DNA of 64,000 nucleotides from UBA7434 sp042090785 (GTDB lineage: Bacteria > Pseudomonadota > Gammaproteobacteria > Pseudomonadales > UBA7434): positions 1-64,000 of the forward strand of contig JBELIP010000005.1 in assembly GCA_042090785.1 (NCBI GenBank), given 5' to 3'. Positions 53,401 through 61,214 of the stretch are shown here, piece after piece. Each line of letters starts with the position of its first letter. Position 1 is the stretch's first letter. A program made the position numbers and the translations under genes. Under the pieces are notes generated by a model, which saw nothing but the letters and a program-made list of their open reading frames with translations, did no database searches and was not told the DNA's origin.

Positions 53401-53518
53401 CACGATTGATGAAGCTATTCGCTGGCATGGTGGTGAGGCAGAAGCTGCTAAGCTGGCATATGAAGCGTTAAGCTCCAGCAATAAAAATGCGTTAATAGAC
53501 TTTTTAGAGTCGCTTTAA
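50429..53518 (+). CDS. Exported mosaic di-heme oxidoreductase with discoidin and thrombospondin-3 domains
   Basis: A 1029-residue protein with AAGAGG just before ATG 50429. A long, bipartite hydrophobic N-terminus ends LNLFAG (about residue 49). Domains in order: F5/8 type C (discoidin) fold about 70-195; two thrombospondin type-3 calcium motifs (DEDGDGIDDSVDQCP, DSDNDGILDSQDLCP) about 200-250; a COG4315-type secreted repeat (GYALYIFDND...CNGGCATNWPP...RPLYYFIGD) about 275-370; an unassigned His/Tyr-rich domain about 385-600; and a di-heme oxidoreductase (DHOR, COG3488) domain about 600-1029. Haem motifs CAGCH (Cys near 670) and CQSCH (near 892) plus LGRFGYKA and TAPLWGLG support the last. 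No imelysin partner is present. The electron acceptor and substrate are unknown. It is preceded by 231 bp without clear elements. Confidence 0.85.
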   Translation: MSIDMSYVFEHFKQVFTLIALFLTRVICLRKTSVLAVTAVMLLPLNLFAGSTRIQVVAHIPEVPAEPQLLSATATASSQEVGQSSCCAASLAVDGNINSRWGSLFNNSEWLALDLGASYSVSKVIIKWEAANASIYQIQGSADNSNWTTLSTQTGGVFGARTDTVNITGSYRHIRMLGQARSSAYGYSIYEMEVYGLPAADEDGDGIDDSVDQCPQTPPGSNVNSQGCATVDSDNDGILDSQDLCPNTPANTAVDGTGCEIVIPVNEVTSVNDILVAGAGADQPGYALYIFDNDPIGQGVSNCNGGCATNWPPVLVTDGIASGVSDLSTITRNDGSLQAAHEGRPLYYFIGDSAAGQTNGDGAGGVWHTVAYTQAYAALFDETTVLEPVASFVRADGVVVTRFGDRGRDRHAKDIGYYGGTNYDHYDHYLAHYWEYRTARIQFEDHVPNGQSLIRATYVTENRLGAKEFRVWFHGQTTTGQFHFNPTAVEIDSGTFDNNLVKTSSSGNQYKYTVDITERWKNVATFNEPLQVGMNMEFEISQFLVNPPAGARVNYYGTSYVYVIGTPGLAPFEWQRGVYNHLGVNDGTPIPAKGLLGGDTTLGYNYSEEPAGRFMQIATNLSPGNAQTFVRGRRVHHTNFINGSHDERNDNPIWSQQVGKAGNHYINPSCAGCHVRNGKGLVADVGGSLDKWVFKVGDANGNPDPAIGSVLQINQINSGASEGNVTLGPWTDLANGLRKPNYVFSNGTPARFSARIAPQLVGLGLLEAIPEAEILEWEDANDANNDGISGRAALIDDPVTGETRLGRFGYKAATTSVKHQAAAAFNTDVGVMTSIFPAPDCGSQQTNCGAAGQELADDQLDDLTKYISLLGVGARRDYAETAGENVFENIGCQSCHRDTYTTSEYHPLAELRSQTIHPYTDMLLHDMGPGLADNLGEGSANGAEWRTAPLWGLGLARQVMLGDAKANDSVTQPIDPNNVNRIGYLHDGRARTIDEAIRWHGGEAEAAKLAYEALSSSNKNALIDFLESL

Positions 53519-53550
53519 ACGCTTGTCGTTTTGCTTCTGAATCATCTGGT

Positions 53551-53600
53551 AGGTGAAGGCCATTAAAGCTTCACCTTGAGTTGGCGTTTTTTGTTTTTGC
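53551..53600 (+). terminator. Possible terminator after the di-heme protein gene
   Basis: Stem AGGTGAAG (53551-53558) with CTTCACCT (53569-53576), then a T-rich stretch from about 53589. The T tract is 12 bases away, so it is only a candidate. Confidence 0.4.
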
Positions 53601-53749
53601 AAAAAACATAATAAAAAAATTGTTGATGGTATTGGTTATAAAAAAATGAATAGTCATTTAACCACTCACTTTTTTACCTACCGTTTTAATTTCATTTAAA
53701 TTTTATTTGCTGTTTTAAGGCTATATAAAAAATAGCTAAGGGTGCTTGT

Positions 53750-56700
53750 ATGTATTTTTATTCGTCAGCTAAGTTCTTTCTTATTATTGTTTGTTCGCTT
53801 GTTTTAGCTGCTTGTGGTGGTTCTGGTGTGCCTACAGCTTCTGAGTCAGGCACGGCTAACACAATAAGTGTGTTTGGTTCTGATGGTCCAATGGCGGGTG
53901 CGGATGTTGCTGTGTATGACTTGCAAGCTTACCTCACAGATTCATCAACGGCTGAGAATTTATTAGCGGTACCAGTCATTACCGATACTGAGACGGCATT
54001 GGCGGATAACTTAGAGCTAGTGTTAGATGCTGGTATTGGTCCTTATGTTGCTGTTGTGACCGCAAATGATACTACTGTTGATTTATCTACTGGTGCTGCG
54101 CCAGTGATTAGTGAAGTAAAAACAATTGTAAGCTCATTGAGTGATGCGCGTGTTTACGCTACGCCGTTAACAACTGTAGCGGTGGCTATAGCCATTGAAG
54201 GGGAGGCAGTTGCTGATAACGTGTTAGCTAATTTAGCCAGTGCGCAAGTAAAAGCAAAAGCATTTTTTGGTTTTGGTATGGATGCAGGAATCGATATTTT
54301 TACGGTTGCTCCCATACTTGATGAAAATACAACATCAGTTGATGAGCAAGAAAAAGTGACGCAGTATCGCTCTGCTATTGAAGCATTGGCTTTTGTTGTT
54401 GAGAGTGGAGATCTAGCGTTTTCTACTCTGATAGATGATGCCGTCGATGGCATTATTAATGATGCCACTGTTATTTCTGCGATACAAAATTTGAATGTGG
54501 TTGGTGTTTTGTCTCGGGCGTCTGCTGCATCTATTGCAGAATTGCTTAATAGAGATGCGACAGGTCTAGCGAATTACGTTATTGACGCTTCGGTTGATGA
54601 CGCTCCAGAAAGTGTTATTGATTCTGATGCCGATGGTGTGAATAACGTTGATGATGATGATAACGAGAATCCTCTGTTGGCGTTTGACCCTGATGCTGAT
54701 GGTATTGATAGTAGTGGGTTGTTAGCGGTAGACCAAGATAACTGCCCAGCCACAGCTAACCCTAGCCAATTAGATACTGATAATGACGGTGTGGGTGATG
54801 CCTGTGACGCTATTAATGACAATGATACAGACGGTGATGGTTTTGATGATGTCGTTGATAATTGCCCAGCCGTAGCTAACCCTAACCAGTTAGATACAGA
54901 CAGTGACGGCGCAGGTGATGCCTGTGACAGCATTAATGACAACGATACGGACGGTGATGGTTTTGATAATGCTGTAGATAATTGCCCAGCCGTAGCTAAC
55001 CCTAGCCAGTTAGATACAGACAGTGACGGCGCAGGTGATGCCTGTGACAGCATTAATGACAACGATACTGACGGCGACGGTTTTGATAATGCTGTAGATA
55101 ATTGTCCAGCCGTAGCTAACCCTAGCCAGATAGATACAGACAGTGACGGCGCAGGTGATGCCTGTGACACCATTAATGATAACGATACTGACGGCGACGG
55201 TTTTGATAATGCCGTTGACAATTGCCCGGCGATAGCTAATCCTAACCAGTTAGATACAGACGGTGATGGCGCAGGTGATGCCTGTGATGCTAGCACTGCA
55301 TCCATTTATCATTTCGACTTTTTCTATAACCAATTAAGTAGCGCTACTGATTTATTTAAAGTGGCTGTGGTTGGCGAAACAGTGTCGCAGGCTAATGGTT
55401 CTGTGGATATTGGTGTAGGTGTCGATTCAACTATTTTAGAATTTGCAAATAATGAGTCTGCAAGTGGCAGCTTTGATGTGCGAGCTAATTATGGCATCAC
55501 AGAAGAATCGTTAACTTTTAGCGGCACTGATTTTTCTACTGTTACACCAGTGCAAACAGATATGACCGTAGCGACAGACAATCTTGGCAATACCGTTACG
55601 CTAATAGAAGACCGTTTGTCATTTACCGATGAAAATCCAGTAGTGACATTATCTGCATGGGGAGAGCATAACTATATCGGCTCTGGTCGTGTGACCTTAA
55701 ATGGTGTGTCAAGCAGCTTAGCCGCCGCGCAAGAGCAAGCGTTAAGCGTTTTATCTGCAGCCGATGGAAATTCGAATGATACAGATTTAACCGCTGATTA
55801 TGGCGTAGTTATTCTGGATACGGTTTACGGTGATGATGACGAGTCAGCCGATATTGAAGAGCTAGTGAGTTTATCGAGCGCTGTCGCTGTTTTTAATTTT
55901 AACGGCGACGGAGCGTTAACGTTAACAGAAGGCAGTAATTATGTATCCGGTGTTGGTCTCACCGATGGGGCAATCACTTATTCATCGATGCTGCCTGCTA
56001 ATAGTGGTGCTTATACCGTTAGCCCCTCGGGTGGAGTAGCTGTTGAACTCGATGGTGAATCGTTATTTGGTTTTACCGATAGCCAAGGCGATTTAATAAC
56101 GCTGAGCGACCCAGCTTCGCGTGCTTATGGCGTGAAATTAGCTTCGGGCGTAACGAATGCCAGTCTAAGTAATGCAGTATTTGATTTACAAGGTGTGGTG
56201 ATTGATTCTTCTAACATGACATTAAATGCGTCAACGTATGTGGGTGCTGTAGTCACTTTTAATGCCGACGGAACCGCATTAACGCTATCGGGAAGCATTA
56301 CCAAAGCGGTTGCTCCTTTCACCGATAATGCATTGCCTTCGGTAACAACAGTTGAAGAAGTGTTAAACCTGAGTTCCAATGCGATTACTATTGCTGATAA
56401 CGGACGCTTATCACCCATTACCTTTGCTGGCTCAGGTCTAGAGCTAGAGGGCTTTTATACCGCTAATGGCGGCTTGCTGTTACGAGTAGTTAACACCTTT
56501 GCTCAAGCGGGGGGTGCTGGTGGTGTGGGTTTAAACGTCGGCGAAGAATTTTTCTCGTTAGCGGGTTCACTCTTTAATGGTGAGATACCACAGGTATGTA
56601 ATCAAATAATTGTTGGAGTGGGTCAATGTGAAGACTCACGAGATATTATCGAGGGTGAAACGCTTTCGCTTTTAACCAGTACGGGACAATTTGTTATAGG

Positions 56701-58177
56701 TACTTGGACGAATGGCGTAACCGGTTCATTCACGGCATTAGCGCGAAGCGCAGAAGATACAGCGCAAGACTTTGCAGCTATTAACAATAATGCAAATGAA
56801 AACTATGAAGCCTTTACCGTGACTCAGGGGTTATTGTTTGGAGCGCCAGTTGACTATATTAGCGGTCAAATAGTTAAGTCGTTATTTTCTAATGAGCCCG
56901 TTGCCAATGCGGACGTCACTCTATTGTTTAACAATACCACCGTGCAAACGGATGCTGAAGGGCGCTACCGCATTCAAGTAAGAAATGCAGTACCGTTAGC
57001 ACAAAATTTATTAACTTTATCCGTTTCGGCAGAGGGTTACCGACACAGAGAAGTGAATGTTGAGTTAAACAGCGAAACGCCGCTGGAGTTAATAGAGCAA
57101 AACAACTATCAATATTTTACGCCCGTGCAATTAGATGATGGTTTAGTCAGTGAGGCGCTTGGCAATGTGGGCTTTGATACTGGATTAATGAATCAGCTAA
57201 TGCAAAAAGTGGTTCAGCAAGACGAAACCCAAGGTTACAAGCAGCTGCATAGTTTACTTATTTATAAAGATGGCGCGCTGGTGTTAGAGGAATACAATAT
57301 TGGCAATGATGACTTTATTCGTTTTGAAAACAATATCTCCAGAGATACTTCGAACCCAGACAAGCAGTGGACGCGCACCGATAAGCATTATGTTGCATCG
57401 GTTAATAAAGCACTAACGGCAACGATTGCTGGTATTGCGTTGGATGCTTACGACCTAGAAGTTGATGACAAAATATCGACATTGCTGCCAGAAAAAGCCA
57501 GTTTTTTTACCGACCCTAACAAGGCTGAACTATCCATAGCTAATATGCTAAATATGCAGTTAGGCTTTACATGGGATGAGTGGAGCAGTAATGACCTTGC
57601 GCTATTGTGGAAAGAAAGTGACTTTACTGAATTCTTATTAAGTCGAAATAACGCGGGTCCCGGTTTAGCTTGGCGGTATAACAGCGCAAGCCCAAATATG
57701 TTGTTAAGAGGTTTAGATAATACCGTTGATGGTGGTATTCGCGATTGGGCAGATAATAATTTTTATAGCAAGTTGGGTATCACCGATTACGACTGGGTGT
57801 CGCAACCTGATGGTATTCCCGAAGGGGGAGCGCGCATGCATATGCGCCCGCGCGATATGTTAAAAGTGGGTGTTACTTACTTAAATAACGGCGTATGGAA
57901 TAGCGAGCAAGTCATCCCGGCGCAATGGGTCCAAGATGTATCAACTGTTCAGGTCGCTACTTCTTCGGGTGATTATGGATATTTTTTCTGGCATCGTACG
58001 CTTAATGGTATTGATTACCTTTCTGCTGAAGGCGACGGCGGGCAATTTATTAATATTTTTCCTGAGCAAAATATGGTGATTGTCATGACGCAGGGCAACT
58101 ATTTAGAGTGGCCGATATATGTTGATCAGGCCGATGACATAATGGGTAATTATATATTACCAGCGTTGGCGGATTGA
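53750..58177 (+). CDS. Giant lipoprotein: thrombospondin-3 repeat array fused to a serine beta-lactamase-like domain
   Basis: A 1475-residue protein. Lipobox LAAC with the lipidated Cys at about residue 22 (followed by GGSG). An N-terminal domain typical of marine exported proteins (about 30-280) leads into a calcium-binding thrombospondin type-3 array (about 290-515: repeated DNCPAVANPSQLDTDSDG units), then long beta-rich regions, a carboxypeptidase-regulatory-like domain (GQIVKSLFSNEPVANADVTLLFNN, near 1045) and a C-terminal class C beta-lactamase/esterase-like domain from about 1130. Ser1217-Val-Asn-Lys is the S-x-x-K motif and Tyr1310-Asn-Ser the Y-x-N-like motif; GDGGQ near 1428 replaces KTG. 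It acts in the envelope, with an unknown ester or peptide substrate. Confidence 0.8.
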   Translation: MYFYSSAKFFLIIVCSLVLAACGGSGVPTASESGTANTISVFGSDGPMAGADVAVYDLQAYLTDSSTAENLLAVPVITDTETALADNLELVLDAGIGPYVAVVTANDTTVDLSTGAAPVISEVKTIVSSLSDARVYATPLTTVAVAIAIEGEAVADNVLANLASAQVKAKAFFGFGMDAGIDIFTVAPILDENTTSVDEQEKVTQYRSAIEALAFVVESGDLAFSTLIDDAVDGIINDATVISAIQNLNVVGVLSRASAASIAELLNRDATGLANYVIDASVDDAPESVIDSDADGVNNVDDDDNENPLLAFDPDADGIDSSGLLAVDQDNCPATANPSQLDTDNDGVGDACDAINDNDTDGDGFDDVVDNCPAVANPNQLDTDSDGAGDACDSINDNDTDGDGFDNAVDNCPAVANPSQLDTDSDGAGDACDSINDNDTDGDGFDNAVDNCPAVANPSQIDTDSDGAGDACDTINDNDTDGDGFDNAVDNCPAIANPNQLDTDGDGAGDACDASTASIYHFDFFYNQLSSATDLFKVAVVGETVSQANGSVDIGVGVDSTILEFANNESASGSFDVRANYGITEESLTFSGTDFSTVTPVQTDMTVATDNLGNTVTLIEDRLSFTDENPVVTLSAWGEHNYIGSGRVTLNGVSSSLAAAQEQALSVLSAADGNSNDTDLTADYGVVILDTVYGDDDESADIEELVSLSSAVAVFNFNGDGALTLTEGSNYVSGVGLTDGAITYSSMLPANSGAYTVSPSGGVAVELDGESLFGFTDSQGDLITLSDPASRAYGVKLASGVTNASLSNAVFDLQGVVIDSSNMTLNASTYVGAVVTFNADGTALTLSGSITKAVAPFTDNALPSVTTVEEVLNLSSNAITIADNGRLSPITFAGSGLELEGFYTANGGLLLRVVNTFAQAGGAGGVGLNVGEEFFSLAGSLFNGEIPQVCNQIIVGVGQCEDSRDIIEGETLSLLTSTGQFVIGTWTNGVTGSFTALARSAEDTAQDFAAINNNANENYEAFTVTQGLLFGAPVDYISGQIVKSLFSNEPVANADVTLLFNNTTVQTDAEGRYRIQVRNAVPLAQNLLTLSVSAEGYRHREVNVELNSETPLELIEQNNYQYFTPVQLDDGLVSEALGNVGFDTGLMNQLMQKVVQQDETQGYKQLHSLLIYKDGALVLEEYNIGNDDFIRFENNISRDTSNPDKQWTRTDKHYVASVNKALTATIAGIALDAYDLEVDDKISTLLPEKASFFTDPNKAELSIANMLNMQLGFTWDEWSSNDLALLWKESDFTEFLLSRNNAGPGLAWRYNSASPNMLLRGLDNTVDGGIRDWADNNFYSKLGITDYDWVSQPDGIPEGGARMHMRPRDMLKVGVTYLNNGVWNSEQVIPAQWVQDVSTVQVATSSGDYGYFFWHRTLNGIDYLSAEGDGGQFINIFPEQNMVIVMTQGNYLEWPIYVDQADDIMGNYILPALAD
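54737..55296 (+). repeat. 120-bp tandem repeat array, about 4.7 copies
   Basis: Units begin at 54737, 54857, 54977, 55097 and 55217 (GATAATTGCCCAGCC...) with an exact 120-bp (40-codon) period. Units 2-4 are nearly identical in DNA while units 1 and 5 diverge, implying recent expansion from the middle. Each unit encodes two aspartate-rich calcium loops. Confidence 0.95.
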
Positions 58178-58213
58178 TTTTTTAGGGGTAGATAGCTGAG
58201 AGCTGAGAACCGA

Positions 58214-58258
58214 AATATGAATGGTGGTTGACTCATTACTTCAGCTACCATTCATATT
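58214..58258. terminator. Bidirectional stem between convergent genes
   Basis: AATATGAATGGT (58214-58225) pairs perfectly with ACCATTCATATT (58247-58258), loop 21 nt. It lies between the giant lipoprotein gene and lpxO, which converge. An A/T-rich run follows on the plus strand. Plausible shared terminator. Confidence 0.5.
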
Positions 58259-58276
58259 GTTTAAAGATTATTTTTT

Positions 58277-59179
58277 TTAAAAAAAGATCAAATAAAAGAT
58301 ACCAGCAAACAGCAGGTATTTAACAATATAGTAAAGGGCCTTATTAAAGGCCTTTAGTTTTTTACCCACTAAACGTATTTGATATAAATAGTGAAAGGCT
58401 TTGTTGAGTGCGCCTGTTGATTCGCCTTCGGCGTTAGGCGAGCTAGCTGCCGCTAAAACGATGCGTCCAAAAATCTTGTTGACACACTCTGCAAAGACAT
58501 TATTCATTGGCCGTTCAATATCGCAAAACAAAATTAAACGATTTTGCTGTGTGGCATTTTTAGCATAATGAATATAGGTTTCATCAAAGAGTACCGCTTC
58601 ACCGTCCTTCCACCAATAGCGCTCGCCATCAACATCAATAAAACAATCTTCAGAGTTAGGTGTTTGCAAGCCAAGATGGTAGCGCAATGACCCCGCATAA
58701 GGATCTCGGTGACGTACAAGCGTTGCATCAGGTGGTAATACAACAAACATAGCAGCTTTGATATTAGGGCAGCGGTCGAGCAGTGCCAATGTTTGTGGGC
58801 AGCTTGTTTTTGCTGAAGGCAGGTAGTCTTTGTACCACTTTAAATAAAACCGCGTCCAACCGGTTTTAAAAAAAGAATTAAAACCAATATCATTCAGTTT
58901 TTCTGATTTTTTAATATCGCCGTTATTCGCTAATGCTAAGCCTTCGTCACGTAAAAGTTGCCAGTTTTCTTGTAATAACTGTAATTCAGGAATGCTATCA
59001 ACGGGAATGTAAGGTTTGTTAGGTACGGCAGAAAATAAATACATAAAACAATTGACGGGTGCCATAAAGCTAGAATGGTCTGACAGCTGCCTAAAAAATT
59101 TATGCCTAACTTTACCGCGCTGATGAATGTAAACGCCAGCGATAATAAAAATAAAGATTGCTATCCAGCTACCCATCAT
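58277..59179 (-). CDS. lpxO: Lipid A 2-hydroxylase LpxO (aspartyl/asparaginyl beta-hydroxylase family)
   Basis: A 300-residue protein with hydrophobic segments at both ends (about 3-20 and 280-298). HRDPYAGSLRYHLGL carries the Fe(II) HxD ligands and FDETYIHYAKN the distal His; NSFFKTGWTRFYLKWYKDYLPSA and GERYWWKDGEAVLFDE are LpxO signatures. Fe(II)/2-oxoglutarate and O2 hydroxylate the 2-position of a lipid A secondary acyl chain at the inner membrane. Single gene, divergent from the H-NOX operon. Confidence 0.9.
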   Translation of the reverse strand: MMGSWIAIFIFIIAGVYIHQRGKVRHKFFRQLSDHSSFMAPVNCFMYLFSAVPNKPYIPVDSIPELQLLQENWQLLRDEGLALANNGDIKKSEKLNDIGFNSFFKTGWTRFYLKWYKDYLPSAKTSCPQTLALLDRCPNIKAAMFVVLPPDATLVRHRDPYAGSLRYHLGLQTPNSEDCFIDVDGERYWWKDGEAVLFDETYIHYAKNATQQNRLILFCDIERPMNNVFAECVNKIFGRIVLAAASSPNAEGESTGALNKAFHYLYQIRLVGKKLKAFNKALYYIVKYLLFAGIFYLIFF

Positions 59180-59480
59180 TTTCCTTTTTCCTTTTAAAAA
59201 AACGCTTTACATATCCAGTCTATCAGAGGCTAATAAGCCATAAAGGTTTGATAAAATAATGGTGAATATTGAGGTTTAATCATTGGCTGTTTATCGGTCT
59301 TGAATAAGCAGGTGATTATCTAATATGCGACAGAGTTTGATCGTTATTTAGTCATTTCAGCTATAGTGAAATGGAGGGTTAATATGCTTCTGCACTGCTA
59401 TGTAAGTTACTGTTTTTATTGGTTTTAGCGGCGATATTGGAAGCTTTTTCTAACTTAGATAACAAATAATAGGTCTGTTT
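59180..59480. other. 301-bp divergent region between lpxO and the H-NOX operon
   Basis: It must hold both promoters. A small inverted repeat ATTTCA...TGAAAT (about 59354-59372) and a possible 14-codon leader frame (59384-59428) lie toward the kinase. Otherwise nothing is recognisable. Confidence 0.5.
59384..59428 (+). CDS. Possible 14-residue leader peptide
   Basis: ATG 59384 to TAG 59426-59428 encodes MLLHCYVSYCFYWF, Cys- and aromatic-rich. GGAGGG five bases upstream is one of the strongest ribosome binding sites in the window, which is why I list it. It stands 52 bp before the first kinase. No attenuator hairpin is obvious. It may be chance. Confidence 0.25.
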   Translation: MLLHCYVSYCFYWF

Positions 59481-60626
59481 ATGATGTTTTTTTGCCATTT
59501 CCAACTTTTTTTATTGCATTGTTCTAAGATACTGGCACGAGCTTGGCATTGGCTAATAGTCGGTTCTATTCAATCATTAACTCGTGTGCCGTTAAAGATT
59601 AAAAGCCCATATGCATACGCGCCATTGCTAAGTGGGAGCTGTGAACATAGCGTTAAAAAAAGAATGAACATTCAGTTAAAAACACAGTCTTTAATACATT
59701 CGAAATTATCGTCATCAGAATCTACTCAGGCTGTTTTGACAGATATGAATAAGGCTGAATTCACTAGCAAGGCTAGCAAGGAAAACAGAAAGAAAAAAGA
59801 AAATAAAGAAAATAGAATGGCTTCGGTCGACCAGCTAGTTGCAGGCATTGCTCACGAAATTAATAATCCCTTAGGCTTTGTCTCTAGTAATCTTGATACA
59901 TTGCAAGAATATGCTGGCTCGCTAAAAAATATACTGATGCAGCAGCAACGTTTAATTGCAAGATTTTCAACGCAAAAAACCTTATCAAGAATAGAAATAA
60001 TGGCATTGCATATTGACCACGAGCTAAATGATATTTTGAGTGATTTAGATGCATTAATTGGCGAATCGATTACAGGTGTTAGTCGAGTAAAAAAAATTGT
60101 TAACGATTTATCTGGGGCTCAGTATATTCATACCCTTGAAACGAGCGATAAAGATATCAATACATTGTTAGCTGATGCGCTCAGTTTGCTAAGCATACAT
60201 AAAGACCGTGGAATACGTATTGTTAAAGAATATGATGAGCTATGTATTGCTAAAGTCAGTGGTGAAAAATTACAGCAGGCTTTTTTAGCAATAATTAATA
60301 ACGCTGCGCAGGCAATTGAGGATAATGGCGAGGTGGTATTGCGGACAACCCAGCTAAAACACCATATTCGCATAGATATAATTGATAATGGCTGTGGAAT
60401 TCCTGAAGAGAGCCTAAACACGATTTTTGAACCTTTTTATACGACGAGAAGTGTGGGGCAAGGGGTGGGCCTTGGTCTGCATATGGCAAAAAAAATAGCA
60501 GAAAGTCATGGCGGTGCTTTAAGGGTTAGTAGTAAAGTGGGTATCGGTACGGTGTTGACAATGATTTTGCCCATTAAAGACTCAAATGCACCGATTTCAA
60601 GTTGGCCTATGGATGTTCAGGCCTAA
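59481..60626 (+). CDS. Cytosolic histidine kinase, first kinase of the H-NOX operon
   Basis: A 381-residue kinase. The N-terminal ~60 residues begin hydrophobic (MMFFCHFQLFLLHCSKILA) without a clear sensor domain; a Lys/Glu-rich stretch (about 98-112) leads into the H-box, His125 in AGIAHEINNPLGFVSSNL. A long helical insert separates it from the N-box (AIINNAAQAIED), G1 (DNGCGIP), F-box (FEPFYTT) and G2 (GVGLGLHMAKK). It is paralogous to the kinase at 61207 in the H-box and insert. AGG lies upstream of the ATG. With no sensor of its own it is likely to take its signal from the H-NOX protein next door. Confidence 0.88.
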   Translation: MMFFCHFQLFLLHCSKILARAWHWLIVGSIQSLTRVPLKIKSPYAYAPLLSGSCEHSVKKRMNIQLKTQSLIHSKLSSSESTQAVLTDMNKAEFTSKASKENRKKKENKENRMASVDQLVAGIAHEINNPLGFVSSNLDTLQEYAGSLKNILMQQQRLIARFSTQKTLSRIEIMALHIDHELNDILSDLDALIGESITGVSRVKKIVNDLSGAQYIHTLETSDKDINTLLADALSLLSIHKDRGIRIVKEYDELCIAKVSGEKLQQAFLAIINNAAQAIEDNGEVVLRTTQLKHHIRIDIIDNGCGIPEESLNTIFEPFYTTRSVGQGVGLGLHMAKKIAESHGGALRVSSKVGIGTVLTMILPIKDSNAPISSWPMDVQA

Positions 60627-60668
60627 TGCTAATACGTCACATATCGAGCAGATATAGGGAGATCCTTT

Positions 60669-61214
60669 GTGAAAGGCGTTATTTTTACTCATCTTCAAGA
60701 GATGATTGAGACACAACAAGGCTTTCAGGTATGGGATGCCATTCTTGAACGTTGTGCTTTAGCGAGTGAGGGGGTATTTGTTTCCACCGAACTTTATCCT
60801 GACGAAGAGTTATTTGCTATCGTAAAAGAATTGTCGGCGATAACAGCGGTTGATATTAACGAGTTGTTGGGCTCATTTGGTGAATACTTATTTTTTAATT
60901 TACATAAATCAATGTCACCAGAGGTTTTTGCGCCGTTAACTTTATGGGATTTACTCAAAGGTCTTGATTCAATTATTCATATGGAAGTAAAAAAACTCGA
61001 TAAGAAAGCGCAGCCACCCACTCTTGTTGTTATGCGCTCAAGTGAGAAAGAAATGGTCTTAGAATATCGCTCAACAAAAAAACTCTGCCGCTTAGCAATG
61101 GGTATGCTTAAGGGCGCTGCGCAAATATTTAAAGAAGATGTCACATTAGCCATGCCGGTTTGCATGCATGATGGCCACGATTATTGTGAGCTGCTAATTA
61201 CGCGTCATGTCTAA
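60669..61214 (+). CDS. H-NOX haem nitric-oxide/oxygen-binding sensor
   Basis: A 181-residue stand-alone H-NOX protein; GTG 60669 follows GGGAG. MKGVIFTHLQEMIE, GVFVSTELYPDEELFAIV and LLGSFGEYLF are family blocks. The proximal haem ligand is His104 (SIIHMEVKKL) and the conserved proline is Pro117, spaced as in characterised H-NOX proteins. The propionate-binding Y-x-S-x-R motif reads Tyr133-Arg-Ser135-Thr-Lys137: a Lys replaces the Arg. The C-terminus has CMHDGHDYCELLI, with family Cys residues. In Vibrio and Shewanella such proteins bind NO and inhibit a partner kinase. The start of the second kinase overlaps the stop by 8 bp. No gene symbol is given because hnoX usage varies. Confidence 0.9.
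   Translation: MKGVIFTHLQEMIETQQGFQVWDAILERCALASEGVFVSTELYPDEELFAIVKELSAITAVDINELLGSFGEYLFFNLHKSMSPEVFAPLTLWDLLKGLDSIIHMEVKKLDKKAQPPTLVVMRSSEKEMVLEYRSTKKLCRLAMGMLKGAAQIFKEDVTLAMPVCMHDGHDYCELLITRHV

Noticed and set aside
54737..55296. Regularly spaced repeats as a CRISPR-like array
   Set aside because: The 120-bp period is in frame, has no unique spacers and encodes thrombospondin-3 motifs.
54574..55305. Antisense 243-codon open frame with Ser/Pro/Leu repeats
   Set aside because: It is the mirror of the 120-bp repeat array; its repetitiveness comes from the plus-strand gene, and it has no convincing start signal.
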